From NCBI RefSeq assembly GCF_002240355.1, contig NZ_CP016353.1, positions 4,937,001 to 5,001,000 of the forward strand: a stretch of 64,000 bases of DNA, given 5' to 3'. Source of the stretch: Prauserella marina. GTDB taxonomy: Bacteria; Actinomycetota; Actinomycetes; Mycobacteriales; Pseudonocardiaceae. This document shows, one piece after another, positions 57,103 to 64,000 of this stretch. How positions within the stretch are numbered: position 1 is the first letter of the stretch; each line of letters begins with the position of its first letter. Position numbers and translations under genes: made by a program. The notes beneath the pieces are model-generated. The model was given only the letters and a program-made list of their open reading frames with translations, did not search any database and had not been told where the DNA came from.

Positions 57103-60100
57103 TCAGGTGTTGAAGTACTTGGCTTCCGGGTGATGCAGGACGATCGCGTCCGTCGACTGTTCCGGATGCAACTGGAACTCCTCGGAAAGCTCGACGCCGA
57201 TTCGTTCGGCTCCGAGCAGTTCCACGATCTTCGCGCGATCCTCAAGGTCGGGGCAGGCGCCGTAACCGAGCGAGAACCGCGCGCCCCGGTAGCCGAGTTT
57301 GAAATACTGCCGCACGTCGTCGGGGTCCTCCGCCGCGACCGAATCCCCGCCGGTGAACAGCAGTTCCTGCCGCACCCTCCGGTGCCAGTACTCAGCGAGC
57401 GCTTCGGTGAGCTGCACTCCGAGTCCGTGGATCTCCAGATAGTCGCGGTAGGCGTTCTTGGCGAACAACTCGTTGGCGTGGTCGGCGATGGGCTGCCCCA
57501 TGGTCACCAGCTGGAGGGGAAGCACGTCGACCTCGCCGGTCTTCTCGGCCTTGTCCTTCGAACGGAAGAAGTCGGCGAGGCACAACCTGCGGTCGCGCCG
57601 CTGCCTCGGAAAACTGAACCGCAGCCGTTCCGGAGCGTCCGGTTCGTCCTTGTCGAGTACGACGAGGTCGTTTCCGTCCGAGTAGCAAGGGAAGTAACCG
57701 TACACGACCGCGGCGTTGGCGAGGATTCCGCGAGTGGACAGCTCGTCCATCCACGCCCGCAGCCGTGGCCTTCCCTCCGTCTCGACCAGCTCCTCGTAGG
57801 AGGGGCCCTCTCCCTTCTTGGCCCCGCGAAGGCCCCACTGGCCGAAGAACGTCGCGCGCTCGTCGAGCAGTGAGAGGTATTCGGCGGTCGCGATGCCCTT
57901 CACGACCTTCGAGCCCCAGAACGCGGGCACCGGCACGGGCGCTTCCTCGTCCACATCGGACCGCGTCGTGTCCTCCAGCGACGGTTCCTCGCTCTGTTCG
58001 GCCTTGCGCTTCTCCGCGATGCGCAGCGAGCGTTCCCGCCGTGCCTTGCGTTCGGCCTTCTTCGCCCGCTCGGCCTCGTCCTCCTCGGGGCTCTCTCCCC
58101 TCTTGATCGACATCAGCCGGTCCATGAGGTTCAGCCCCTCGAAGGCGTCCTTGGCGTAGCGGACGTCGCCCTCGTAGACCTCGTCGAGATCGTTCTCGAC
58201 GAACGTACGCGTGAGCGCGGCACCACCGAGCAGAACGGGGTACTTCGCCGCGACTCCCCTCGCGTTCATCTCTTGCAGGTTGTCCTTCATGATCACCGTG
58301 GACTTGACGAGCAGGCCCGACATCCCGATGGCGTCGACCCTGTGCTCCTCCGCGGCGTCGAGGATGGCGTTGATGGGTTGCTTGATGCCGATGTTGACGA
58401 CGTCGTAGCCGTTGTTGGACACGATGATGTCGACAAGGTTCTTGCCGATGTCGTGCACGTCGCCCTTGACGGTGGCCAACAGCAGTTTGCCCTTGCCGCC
58501 GGAGTCGTCCTTCTCCATGTGCGGTTCGAGATAGGCGACGGCTGCCTTCATCACCTCCGCCGATTGCAGCACGAACGGCAACTGCATCTGCCCCGAGCCG
58601 AAAAGCTCACCGACGACCTTCATACCGGCGAGGAGGTTCTCGTTGATGATCCGCAGCGGCTCCTTCTCCGCCATGGCCCCCGCGAGATCCTCGTCGAGAC
58701 CGTTGCGCTCGCCGTCGACGATGCGCCGCTCCAGCCGTTCGAACAGCGGCAGCTTCGCCAGTTCCTGCGCCCTCGACGCTCTTCCCGACGACGCGGTCTT
58801 GCCCTCGAAAAGCTGCATCAGCTTCTGCAACGGGTCGTAGTCGCCGGTTCGCCTGTCGTAGACGAGATCGAGAGCAACCTGCCTCGGCTCCTCCTCGATC
58901 TTGTTCATCGGCAGGATCTTCGACGAGTTCACGATCGCCGAGTCGAGACCGGCTTGCCTGCACTCGTTGAGGAACACCGAGTTCAGCACCTGCCGCGCGG
59001 CCGGGTTGAGGCCGAACGACACGTTGGACAACCCGAGCGTGGTCTGCACCCGGGGGCGCCTGCGCTTGAGCTCGCGGATGGCGTTGATCGTCTCGATGGC
59101 GTCCTTGCGGACCTCCTCCTGCCCCGTGGTGATGGGAAACACCAGGCAGTCGATGATGATCGCGGACTCGTCGAGACCCCAGTTGCCGGTGAGGTCATCG
59201 ATCGCGCGCTCGGCGACCCGCAGCTTCCAGTCGGCGGTTCTGGCCTGGCCCTCCTCGTCGATACAGGTGACGACGACGGTCGCTCCGTGCTCGACCACCA
59301 TCTCCATCACCCGGTGGAAGCGGCCGCCCGGCTCCGCTCCGTCCTCGTAGTTGACCGAGTTGACCGCGCACCGGCCACCAAGGTGTTCCAGACCGGCCTC
59401 GACGACCTCGGCCTCCGTGGAGTCGACCATGATCGGCAACGTCGAGGCCGTCGCGAGGCGCGAGGCCAGTTCGCGCATGTCCCGCGTGCCGTCCCTGCCC
59501 ACGTAGTCGACACAGAGGTCGAGCATGTGCGCACCCTCACGGGTTTGCGACTTCGCGATCTCGACGCAGTCGTCGTAGCGCTCGGCAAGCATGGCCTCCC
59601 TGAACGCCTTCGAACCGTTGGCGTTGGTGCGCTCGCCGACGTTGAGGATCGAGGCATCCTGTTCAAAGGGCACCGACTGGTACACCGACGACACCGAAGG
59701 CACGATCTCCGGGGTGCGCTGCTTCGGCGTCAGGTCCGCGACCGCCTCGGACACCGCCCGAATGTGCTCGCCGGTCGTACCACAGCAACCCCCGACGAGG
59801 CGGGCGCCGAACCGCGTGATGAAACCGGCGAGTGCCTCGGCGAGTTCGTCCGGTCGCAGCGGGTAGACGGCCCCGTTCGGGCCGAGTTCCGGCAGGCCCG
59901 CGTTGGGCATCACCGAGATCGGCACCGTCGCGTGCTGGGCGAGCACCCGCAGGTGCTCGCTCATCTCTGCGGGACCGGTCGCGCAGTTCATGCCGATGAG
60001 GTCGATGCCGAGCGGTTCGAGCGCGGTCAGCGCCGCACCGATCTCGGAACCGACCAGCATCGTGCCCGTCGTCTCCACGGTGACCTGCGCGATGACGGGC

Positions 60101-60657
60101 ACCTGCCTGCCCGTCATCGCCATGGCCCGCTTCGCGGCGACGATCGCCGCCTTCGTCTGCAACAGGTCCTGCGATGTCTCCACCAGTACGGCGTCGGCAC
60201 CGCCGTCGAGCATGCCGAGCACGTTGTCGACGTAGGCATCGCGCAACGCCGCGTACGGCGCGTGACCAAGGGTGGGCAGTTTCGTGCCAGGCCCGACGGA
60301 GCCGAGCACGAACCGCGGCTTGTCCGGAGTGCTGAACTCGTCCGCGCACTGCCTCGCCAGCGCGGTCCCCCGTTCGGCCAGGTCCCTGATCCGGTCGGCG
60401 ATGCCGTATTCACCGAGGTTGGCGAGGTTGGTGCCGAAAGTGTTGCTCTCGATGGCGTCGGAGCCCGCCTCAAGGAAACCGCGGTACACCGCGCTCACCA
60501 CGTCGGGCCGGGTCTCGTTGAGAATCTCGTTACAGCCTTCGAGCTGGGCGAAGTCGTCCAGCGTCAGGTCGTATTCCTGCAACGCGGTGCCCATACCGCC
60601 GTCGGCGACCAGCACCCGCCGGTCCAGTTCGGCGAGAAAACCGCTCTCCATCATCAC
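57103..60657 (-). CDS. metH: Cobalamin-dependent methionine synthase
   Basis: A 1184-residue four-domain enzyme. Domain 1 binds homocysteine via zinc (Cys in NCATGPAEM and [10 protein letters not shown] near 240-310). Domain 2 binds methyl-THF ([16 protein letters not shown] near 342). Domain 3 binds cobalamin with the lower-ligand His in DVHDIGKN near 733. The C-terminal domain is the SAM-binding activation domain ([18 protein letters not shown]). A very charged linker ([15 protein letters not shown]) near 870 joins the cobalamin and activation domains. Its GTG start overlaps the adoK stop in a GTGA. An 842-codon frame on the other strand is a composition artefact. Confidence 0.96.
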   Translation of the reverse strand: MMMESGFLAELDRRVLVADGGMGTALQEYDLTLDDFAQLEGCNEILNETRPDVVSAVYRGFLEAGSDAIESNTFGTNLANLGEYGIADRIRDLAERGTALARQCADEFSTPDKPRFVLGSVGPGTKLPTLGHAPYAALRDAYVDNVLGMLDGGADAVLVETSQDLLQTKAAIVAAKRAMAMTGRQVPVIAQVTVETTGTMLVGSEIGAALTALEPLGIDLIGMNCATGPAEMSEHLRVLAQHATVPISVMPNAGLPELGPNGAVYPLRPDELAEALAGFITRFGARLVGGCCGTTGEHIRAVSEAVADLTPKQRTPEIVPSVSSVYQSVPFEQDASILNVGERTNANGSKAFREAMLAERYDDCVEIAKSQTREGAHMLDLCVDYVGRDGTRDMRELASRLATASTLPIMVDSTEAEVVEAGLEHLGGRCAVNSVNYEDGAEPGGRFHRVMEMVVEHGATVVVTCIDEEGQARTADWKLRVAERAIDDLTGNWGLDESAIIIDCLVFPITTGQEEVRKDAIETINAIRELKRRRPRVQTTLGLSNVSFGLNPAARQVLNSVFLNECRQAGLDSAIVNSSKILPMNKIEEEPRQVALDLVYDRRTGDYDPLQKLMQLFEGKTASSGRASRAQELAKLPLFERLERRIVDGERNGLDEDLAGAMAEKEPLRIINENLLAGMKVVGELFGSGQMQLPFVLQSAEVMKAAVAYLEPHMEKDDSGGKGKLLLATVKGDVHDIGKNLVDIIVSNNGYDVVNIGIKQPINAILDAAEEHRVDAIGMSGLLVKSTVIMKDNLQEMNARGVAAKYPVLLGGAALTRTFVENDLDEVYEGDVRYAKDAFEGLNLMDRLMSIKRGESPEEDEAERAKKAERKARRERSLRIAEKRKAEQSEEPSLEDTTRSDVDEEAPVPVPAFWGSKVVKGIATAEYLSLLDERATFFGQWGLRGAKKGEGPSYEELVETEGRPRLRAWMDELSTRGILANAAVVYGYFPCYSDGNDLVVLDKDEPDAPERLRFSFPRQRRDRRLCLADFFRSKDKAEKTGEVDVLPLQLVTMGQPIADHANELFAKNAYRDYLEIHGLGVQLTEALAEYWHRRVRQELLFTGGDSVAAEDPDDVRQYFKLGYRGARFSLGYGACPDLEDRAKIVELLGAERIGVELSEEFQLHPEQSTDAIVLHHPEAKYFNT

Positions 60658-61631
60658 ACTCGCAGCTTCGACTCGATCTCGGCCGCGGCATCGTTGCCGT
60701 ACGTCTTCGCGACGCGCTTCGAAAAGTCAGCCCGGTCCAATGTGTATTCCTGGGTGCCAACCGTTTCGAGCACGATCGCGGCGAGCGTACACCCCACTTG
60801 AGCCGCGCGTTCCAGGTCCAGTTTCGCATGCACGCCCCACAGGAATCCGGCGCGGAAGGCGTCCCCGACCCCGGTCGGGTCCGCGCTGTCGCCGACGTCG
60901 TGCGCGGGGACCGAAACGGGGGGCGCTTCACTCGACTCGATGCGCACTCCGTCCGGTCCGTGTGTCATGACCCACCGTCCGACCTTTCCGAGCACCTCGG
61001 CCGCCGTCCAGCCGGTGACCTGCAACAACAAGGACGTCTCGTATTCGTTGGTGAACAGGTACGAGGCGCCGTCGACCAGTTTGCGCACCTCGTCGCGCCC
61101 CATCCTGGCCAGCTGCTGGGAAGGGTCGGCCGCGAAGGCGTATCCGCGCTCCCTGCACTCCTCGGTGTGCCGCACCATGGCCGTGGGGTCGTTGGGCGCG
61201 ACCACGACGAGGTCGAGACCACCGAGCCGGTCGGCGACGGCCCTCAACTCGATGTTGCGGGCCTCCTCCATGGCACCCGCGTAGAACGAGGCGATCTGGG
61301 CTTGTGATTCGTCGGTCGTGCACAGGAATCGCGACGTGTGCCTCGTCTGTGACACGTGCACCGACTTCGTGTCCACGCCGTGACGTTCCAGCCACGAACG
61401 GTAGTCCTCGAAGTCGGAGCCGACGGCACCGACGAGGATCGGGGTCATGCCGAGGCTGCCGAGCCCGAACGAGATGTTGGCCGCAACCCCTCCCCTGCGG
61501 ATGTCGAGCTGGTCGACCAGGAACGACAGCGAGACCTTCTCCAGTTGATCCTCGACGAACTGGTCGGCGAACCGACCGGGAAACACCATCAGATGGTCGG
61601 TCGCGATCGAGCCGGTCACCGCTATGCGCAT
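60654..61631 (-). CDS. adoK: Adenosine kinase (PfkB family)
   Basis: A 325-residue ribokinase-fold enzyme close to the mycobacterial adenosine kinase (Rv2202c type). The N-terminal IAVTGSIATDHLMVFPGRF and GGVAANISFGLGSLG bind substrate. The catalytic base is Asp in DPTGVGDAFRAGF (GVGD for the usual GAGD). Between metK and metH its evident job is to phosphorylate the adenosine freed by AhcY, pulling the hydrolysis forward and saving adenine. I start at ATG 61631; GTG 61643 is possible. Other PfkB sugars remain an alternative on sequence alone. Confidence 0.9.
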   Translation of the reverse strand: MRIAVTGSIATDHLMVFPGRFADQFVEDQLEKVSLSFLVDQLDIRRGGVAANISFGLGSLGMTPILVGAVGSDFEDYRSWLERHGVDTKSVHVSQTRHTSRFLCTTDESQAQIASFYAGAMEEARNIELRAVADRLGGLDLVVVAPNDPTAMVRHTEECRERGYAFAADPSQQLARMGRDEVRKLVDGASYLFTNEYETSLLLQVTGWTAAEVLGKVGRWVMTHGPDGVRIESSEAPPVSVPAHDVGDSADPTGVGDAFRAGFLWGVHAKLDLERAAQVGCTLAAIVLETVGTQEYTLDRADFSKRVAKTYGNDAAAEIESKLRV

Positions 61632-61698
61632 GGCAGGACACACTCCTCGGGTCGGGGGAACTGGGGCGAGCTCTTCGACAACGTCGCGGGGAAGGGCC

Positions 61699-62898
61699 TC
61701 ACGCCTTGGCCGCGTCCTTCAGGGCCGGTGCCCTTTCGGTGCGTTCCCACGGCAGGTCGGCGTCCGGCCTGCCGAAATGGCCGTAGGAGGCGGTCTGCGC
61801 GTAGATGGGACGCAGCAGGTCCAGGTCGCGGATGATCGCGGCCGGGCGAAGGTCGAACACCTCGTCGATCGCCGCCTGGATCTTCTCGGGCGCCACCTTT
61901 TCCGTTCCGAAGGTCTCGACGAACAAACCGACCGGAGCCGCCTTGCCGATGGCGTAGGCGACCTGGATCTCCGCCCTGTCGGCCAGTCCGGCGGCGACGA
62001 TGTTCTTGGCGACCCAGCGCATCGCGTAGGCGGCGGACCGGTCAACCTTGGAGGGGTCCTTGCCGGAGAACGCGCCACCACCGTGGCGAGCCATCCCGCC
62101 GTAGGTGTCCACGATGATCTTGCGACCGGTCAGCCCCGCGTCGCCCATCGGACCGCCCACCACGAACCGGCCCGTCGGGTTGATCAGGATCTTGGGCTCC
62201 TCGGCCTGCAAGCCGAGCGACTGGATCTCCGGCTTGATGACCTGCTCGGTCAAGTCGACGGCGAGCATCTTGTCGAGGTCGATGCCCTCGGCGTGCTGGC
62301 TGGAGATCACCACCGTGTCGAGCCGCACCGGCTGGTCGCCCGCGTACTCGATGGTCACCTGAGTCTTGCCGTCGGGACGCAGGTAGGGAATCGTTCCGTT
62401 CTTGCGGACCTCGGTGAGCCGCCTCGACAACCGGTGTGCCAGCGCGATCGGCAACGGCATCAACTCAGGAGTGTCCGAGCACGCATACCCGAACATCAAC
62501 CCCTGATCACCAGCACCCTGCTTGTCCAAATCGTCGAGCGCGTTCTCCAACCGCGACTCATACGCCGTGTCCACACCCTGCGCGATATCCGGCGACTGCG
62601 ACCCGATCGCCACATTCACCCCACACGACGTCCCGTCGAACCCCTTCGCCGACGAGTCGTACCCGATCTCCAGAACCTTCTCCCTCACCAGGTTCGGAAC
62701 GTCGACGTAGGCATCCGTGGTCACCTCGCCGGCCACGTGCACCTGGCCGGTGGTGATCAACGACTCGACGGCGACCCTGCTACGCGGGTCCTTGGCGAGC
62801 ATGGCATCCAGGATGGTGTCACTGATCGCGTCACACATCTTGTCCGGATGGCCTTCGGTGACGGACTCGCTGGTGAACAACCTTCGATTAGCAGTCAC
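61699..62898 (-). CDS. metK: S-adenosylmethionine synthetase
   Basis: A 399-residue enzyme that makes SAM from methionine and [23 protein letters not shown] opens the active site, [19 protein letters not shown] is the P-loop-like region, and [21 protein letters not shown] precedes it. The GTG start follows AAAGGAAA. From about 62430 to 62690 the codons change abruptly to TTG, GTG, GGG, GGT and TAT, against CTC, GTC, GGC and TAC on both sides, although the protein remains normal. This suggests a patch copied from another metK. It is the second gene of the betaine block. Confidence 0.96.
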   Translation of the reverse strand: MTANRRLFTSESVTEGHPDKMCDAISDTILDAMLAKDPRSRVAVESLITTGQVHVAGEVTTDAYVDVPNLVREKVLEIGYDSSAKGFDGTSCGVNVAIGSQSPDIAQGVDTAYESRLENALDDLDKQGAGDQGLMFGYACSDTPELMPLPIALAHRLSRRLTEVRKNGTIPYLRPDGKTQVTIEYAGDQPVRLDTVVISSQHAEGIDLDKMLAVDLTEQVIKPEIQSLGLQAEEPKILINPTGRFVVGGPMGDAGLTGRKIIVDTYGGMARHGGGAFSGKDPSKVDRSAAYAMRWVAKNIVAAGLADRAEIQVAYAIGKAAPVGLFVETFGTEKVAPEKIQAAIDEVFDLRPAAIIRDLDLLRPIYAQTASYGHFGRPDADLPWERTERAPALKDAAKA

Positions 62899-62946
62899 AA
62901 GTGTTTCCTTTGTCTGTCAGAGGCGAAAACACGCCAGGTTTCGTAT

Positions 62947-62969
62947 CCGACGCGTTCGCCGCGCGTCGG
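62947..62969 (-). promoter_or_regulatory. Hairpin between gsmt-sdmt and metK
   Basis: A perfect 8-bp stem (CCGACGCG and its complement) with a 7-base loop, 17 bases after the gsmt-sdmt stop and about 50 bases before metK. There is no T run. It could limit read-through or stabilise the upstream message. Confidence 0.5.
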
Positions 62970-62985
62970 CAAAGCACCCTCAGGC

Positions 62986-64000
62986 TCAGGAACGGATGTG
63001 GAAAATACCCCACGCGAGATTGCCGGCAAGCCCACCGTCGACCCAGTTTTTCAGCCCCACCTTCATGCGTGTCAGATATTCGGTACTAACGCTGCCGGAG
63101 ATGTCGTCGTTACGTCGCTCCGTTTCCGCCAGCACCCTGCCGTAATGCGTGGCCAACTGCGGGGTGTGGTCCTCGAAGTCGATGGACGACATCCCGAGCC
63201 GGTTGAACTCGCGCCGGTAGAATCCCGGAGATCCCATCGTTTCTAGGTGAAGCCGGTCGAGGATTGGCTTCAGCAGCGTCTTGTCACAGTCGTCGGCCGC
63301 CATAGGGTCGGTGAAGAGGAAGTCGCCCTTCGGCTTCAGCACCCTCGCGACCTCACGCAGCACCTGACCACGGTCTCCGCTGTGCAGCATGGCGTCCTGC
63401 GACCACACGACGTCGAATTCGTTGTCGTCGAAGGGCAGATCCTCGAAGGAGCCGTCGACGACGTCGATCAGCTCCGCCAGCCCAAGTTCCGCGTTGAACT
63501 GCCGGTTGCGCTCGTTCTCCACCTCGCTGAGGTTGAGACAAGTCACCTTGCAGCCGAACGTCTTCGCGAGATACCGCGCCGCACCGCCGTATCCCGAGCC
63601 GATGTCGAGCACGTGGCTGCCTGAGGTCAGCGTCAGTTTGCCCGCCATGCGTTCGACCGTGCGCCTGCTCGCAACCGCGATCTCCTCGTTCTCGCTCTCG
63701 TACAGTCCGACGTGGATGTCCTCGCCACCCCAGATGGAGTAGTAGAAATTGTCGGCGTCGCCGGAATTGTAGTAGTCGCGGGCAACGTTCACCGCCGCCG
63801 AATAGGTCGCCGAGTCGTCGGCTGGCTTGATGTAGCTCTTCTCCGCGACGTGGATGAGGAAGTCGGGGTCGTCGGCGCCGAAGGTCTCCTGGAAGTCACC
63901 GAACGTCTCGACCCGCTGGAAGCCGACCTCGCGCAGCAGCCTGCGCACATAGTCTTTCCGCAGCGGGAACATGTTGAGGTGGTACTGCGACTTGTCGGGG
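62986..64000 (-). CDS. Glycine betaine synthase: sarcosine/dimethylglycine methyltransferase half of a GSMT-SDMT fusion; 5' end outside the window
   Basis: The frame stays open through the right edge. The first 50 visible residues (QYHLNMFPLRKDYVRRLLRE, then ETFGDFQETF and DPDFLIHVAEKSY) are the C-terminal end of a glycine/sarcosine methyltransferase. A linker (KPADDSATY) leads into a complete SDMT: FYYSIWGGEDIHVGLYE, the SAM loop VLDIGSGYGGAARYLA, LNLSEVEN, VVWSQDAMLHSGDR, and LATHYGRVLAET. SDMT adds two methyl groups to sarcosine and dimethylglycine to give glycine betaine; GSMT makes the sarcosine from glycine. A fused GSMT-SDMT is known from Actinopolyspora halophila. The ATG at 63972 is internal, not the start. 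The gene heads the metK-adoK-metH-ahcY-metF block. Confidence 0.93.
   Translation of the reverse strand, partial: PDKSQYHLNMFPLRKDYVRRLLREVGFQRVETFGDFQETFGADDPDFLIHVAEKSYIKPADDSATYSAAVNVARDYYNSGDADNFYYSIWGGEDIHVGLYESENEEIAVASRRTVERMAGKLTLTSGSHVLDIGSGYGGAARYLAKTFGCKVTCLNLSEVENERNRQFNAELGLAELIDVVDGSFEDLPFDDNEFDVVWSQDAMLHSGDRGQVLREVARVLKPKGDFLFTDPMAADDCDKTLLKPILDRLHLETMGSPGFYRREFNRLGMSSIDFEDHTPQLATHYGRVLAETERRNDDISGSVSTEYLTRMKVGLKNWVDGGLAGNLAWGIFHIRS

Noticed and set aside
58273-60801. 842-codon open frame on the plus strand
   Set aside because: It lies opposite metH, has no family features and is made of His/Arg/Val-rich residues typical of the antisense strand of GC-rich genes.
62899-62985. 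SAM or SAH riboswitch before metK
   Set aside because: Only a simple 8-bp hairpin is present; no conserved core of the known SAM or SAH riboswitch classes is seen. The metH-ahcY gap (57050-57102) is also too short and unstructured.
61624-63246. 540-codon open frame on the plus strand
   Set aside because: Antisense shadow of metK and the end of gsmt-sdmt; no domain or ribosome-binding site.

Overview
The window comes from a high-GC actinomycete. The codon use, a complete conservon (cvnABCD), GAF-ANTAR regulators, F420-type flavin-barrel proteins, an SCO5389-type protein and DUF574 methyltransferase all fit. A glycine betaine synthesis operon whose methyltransferase is a GSMT-SDMT fusion, as known from Actinopolyspora halophila, points to a halotolerant member of the Pseudonocardiales. 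The genus is an inference. I see no rRNA, tRNA or CRISPR array.

Layout. 1-5.4 kb: the 3' end of a reducing type I polyketide synthase (MT-ER-KR-ACP), an alpha/beta hydrolase abutting it, and a convergent MaoC-type hydratase. 5.5-9.2 kb: a visibly AT-richer island with a long arylsulfatase and a sulfotransferase. 9.5-20.6 kb: mixed accessory genes, including two damaged neighbours (a DevS-like kinase with collapsed GAF domains and a frameshifted SDR), a second DHPS-type gene, a MarR gene with a perfect 26-bp operator, a molybdenum S-oxide reductase and an unknown protein with repeated PH-like modules. 20.6-27.4 kb: ilvA, an IclR gene, and an overlapping operon (permease, CoA-transferase, HMG-CoA-lyase-type lyase, 2-hydroxyacid dehydrogenase) that looks like uptake and breakdown of a branched hydroxy-diacid. 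27.6-32.4 kb: conservon with a downstream MHYT membrane sensor. 32.7-36.3 kb: secreted HNH-type nuclease, AT-rich debris, a truncated DUF222/13E12 gene under a perfect SOS box, and an LGFP-repeat protein. 36.4-43.8 kb: CitE-like lyase, two coupled GAF-ANTAR proteins, a second DevS-like kinase whose ATPase motifs are lost, a BNR-repeat protein coupled to a MoaD/ubiquitin-like protein ending in Gly-Gly, and a P450. 44.5-47.7 kb: betaine/choline-type ABC importer. 48-54.5 kb: small conserved genes, AraC/DUF2000 pair, thiI coupled to a DivIVA-like coiled-coil gene, CBS-BON protein, DUF1772 protein. 54.6-64 kb: gsmt-sdmt, metK, adoK, metH, ahcY and metF on one strand.

How it fits together. The last block makes glycine betaine by three SAM-dependent methylations of glycine and carries every step needed to rebuild SAM: SAH is hydrolysed (ahcY), adenosine removed (adoK), homocysteine remethylated (metH) with methyl-THF (metF), and SAM remade (metK). 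With the betaine importer 8 kb away, the right half of the window is an osmoprotection region. The left half is accessory: secondary metabolism, sulfate-ester chemistry, signalling and decaying genes.
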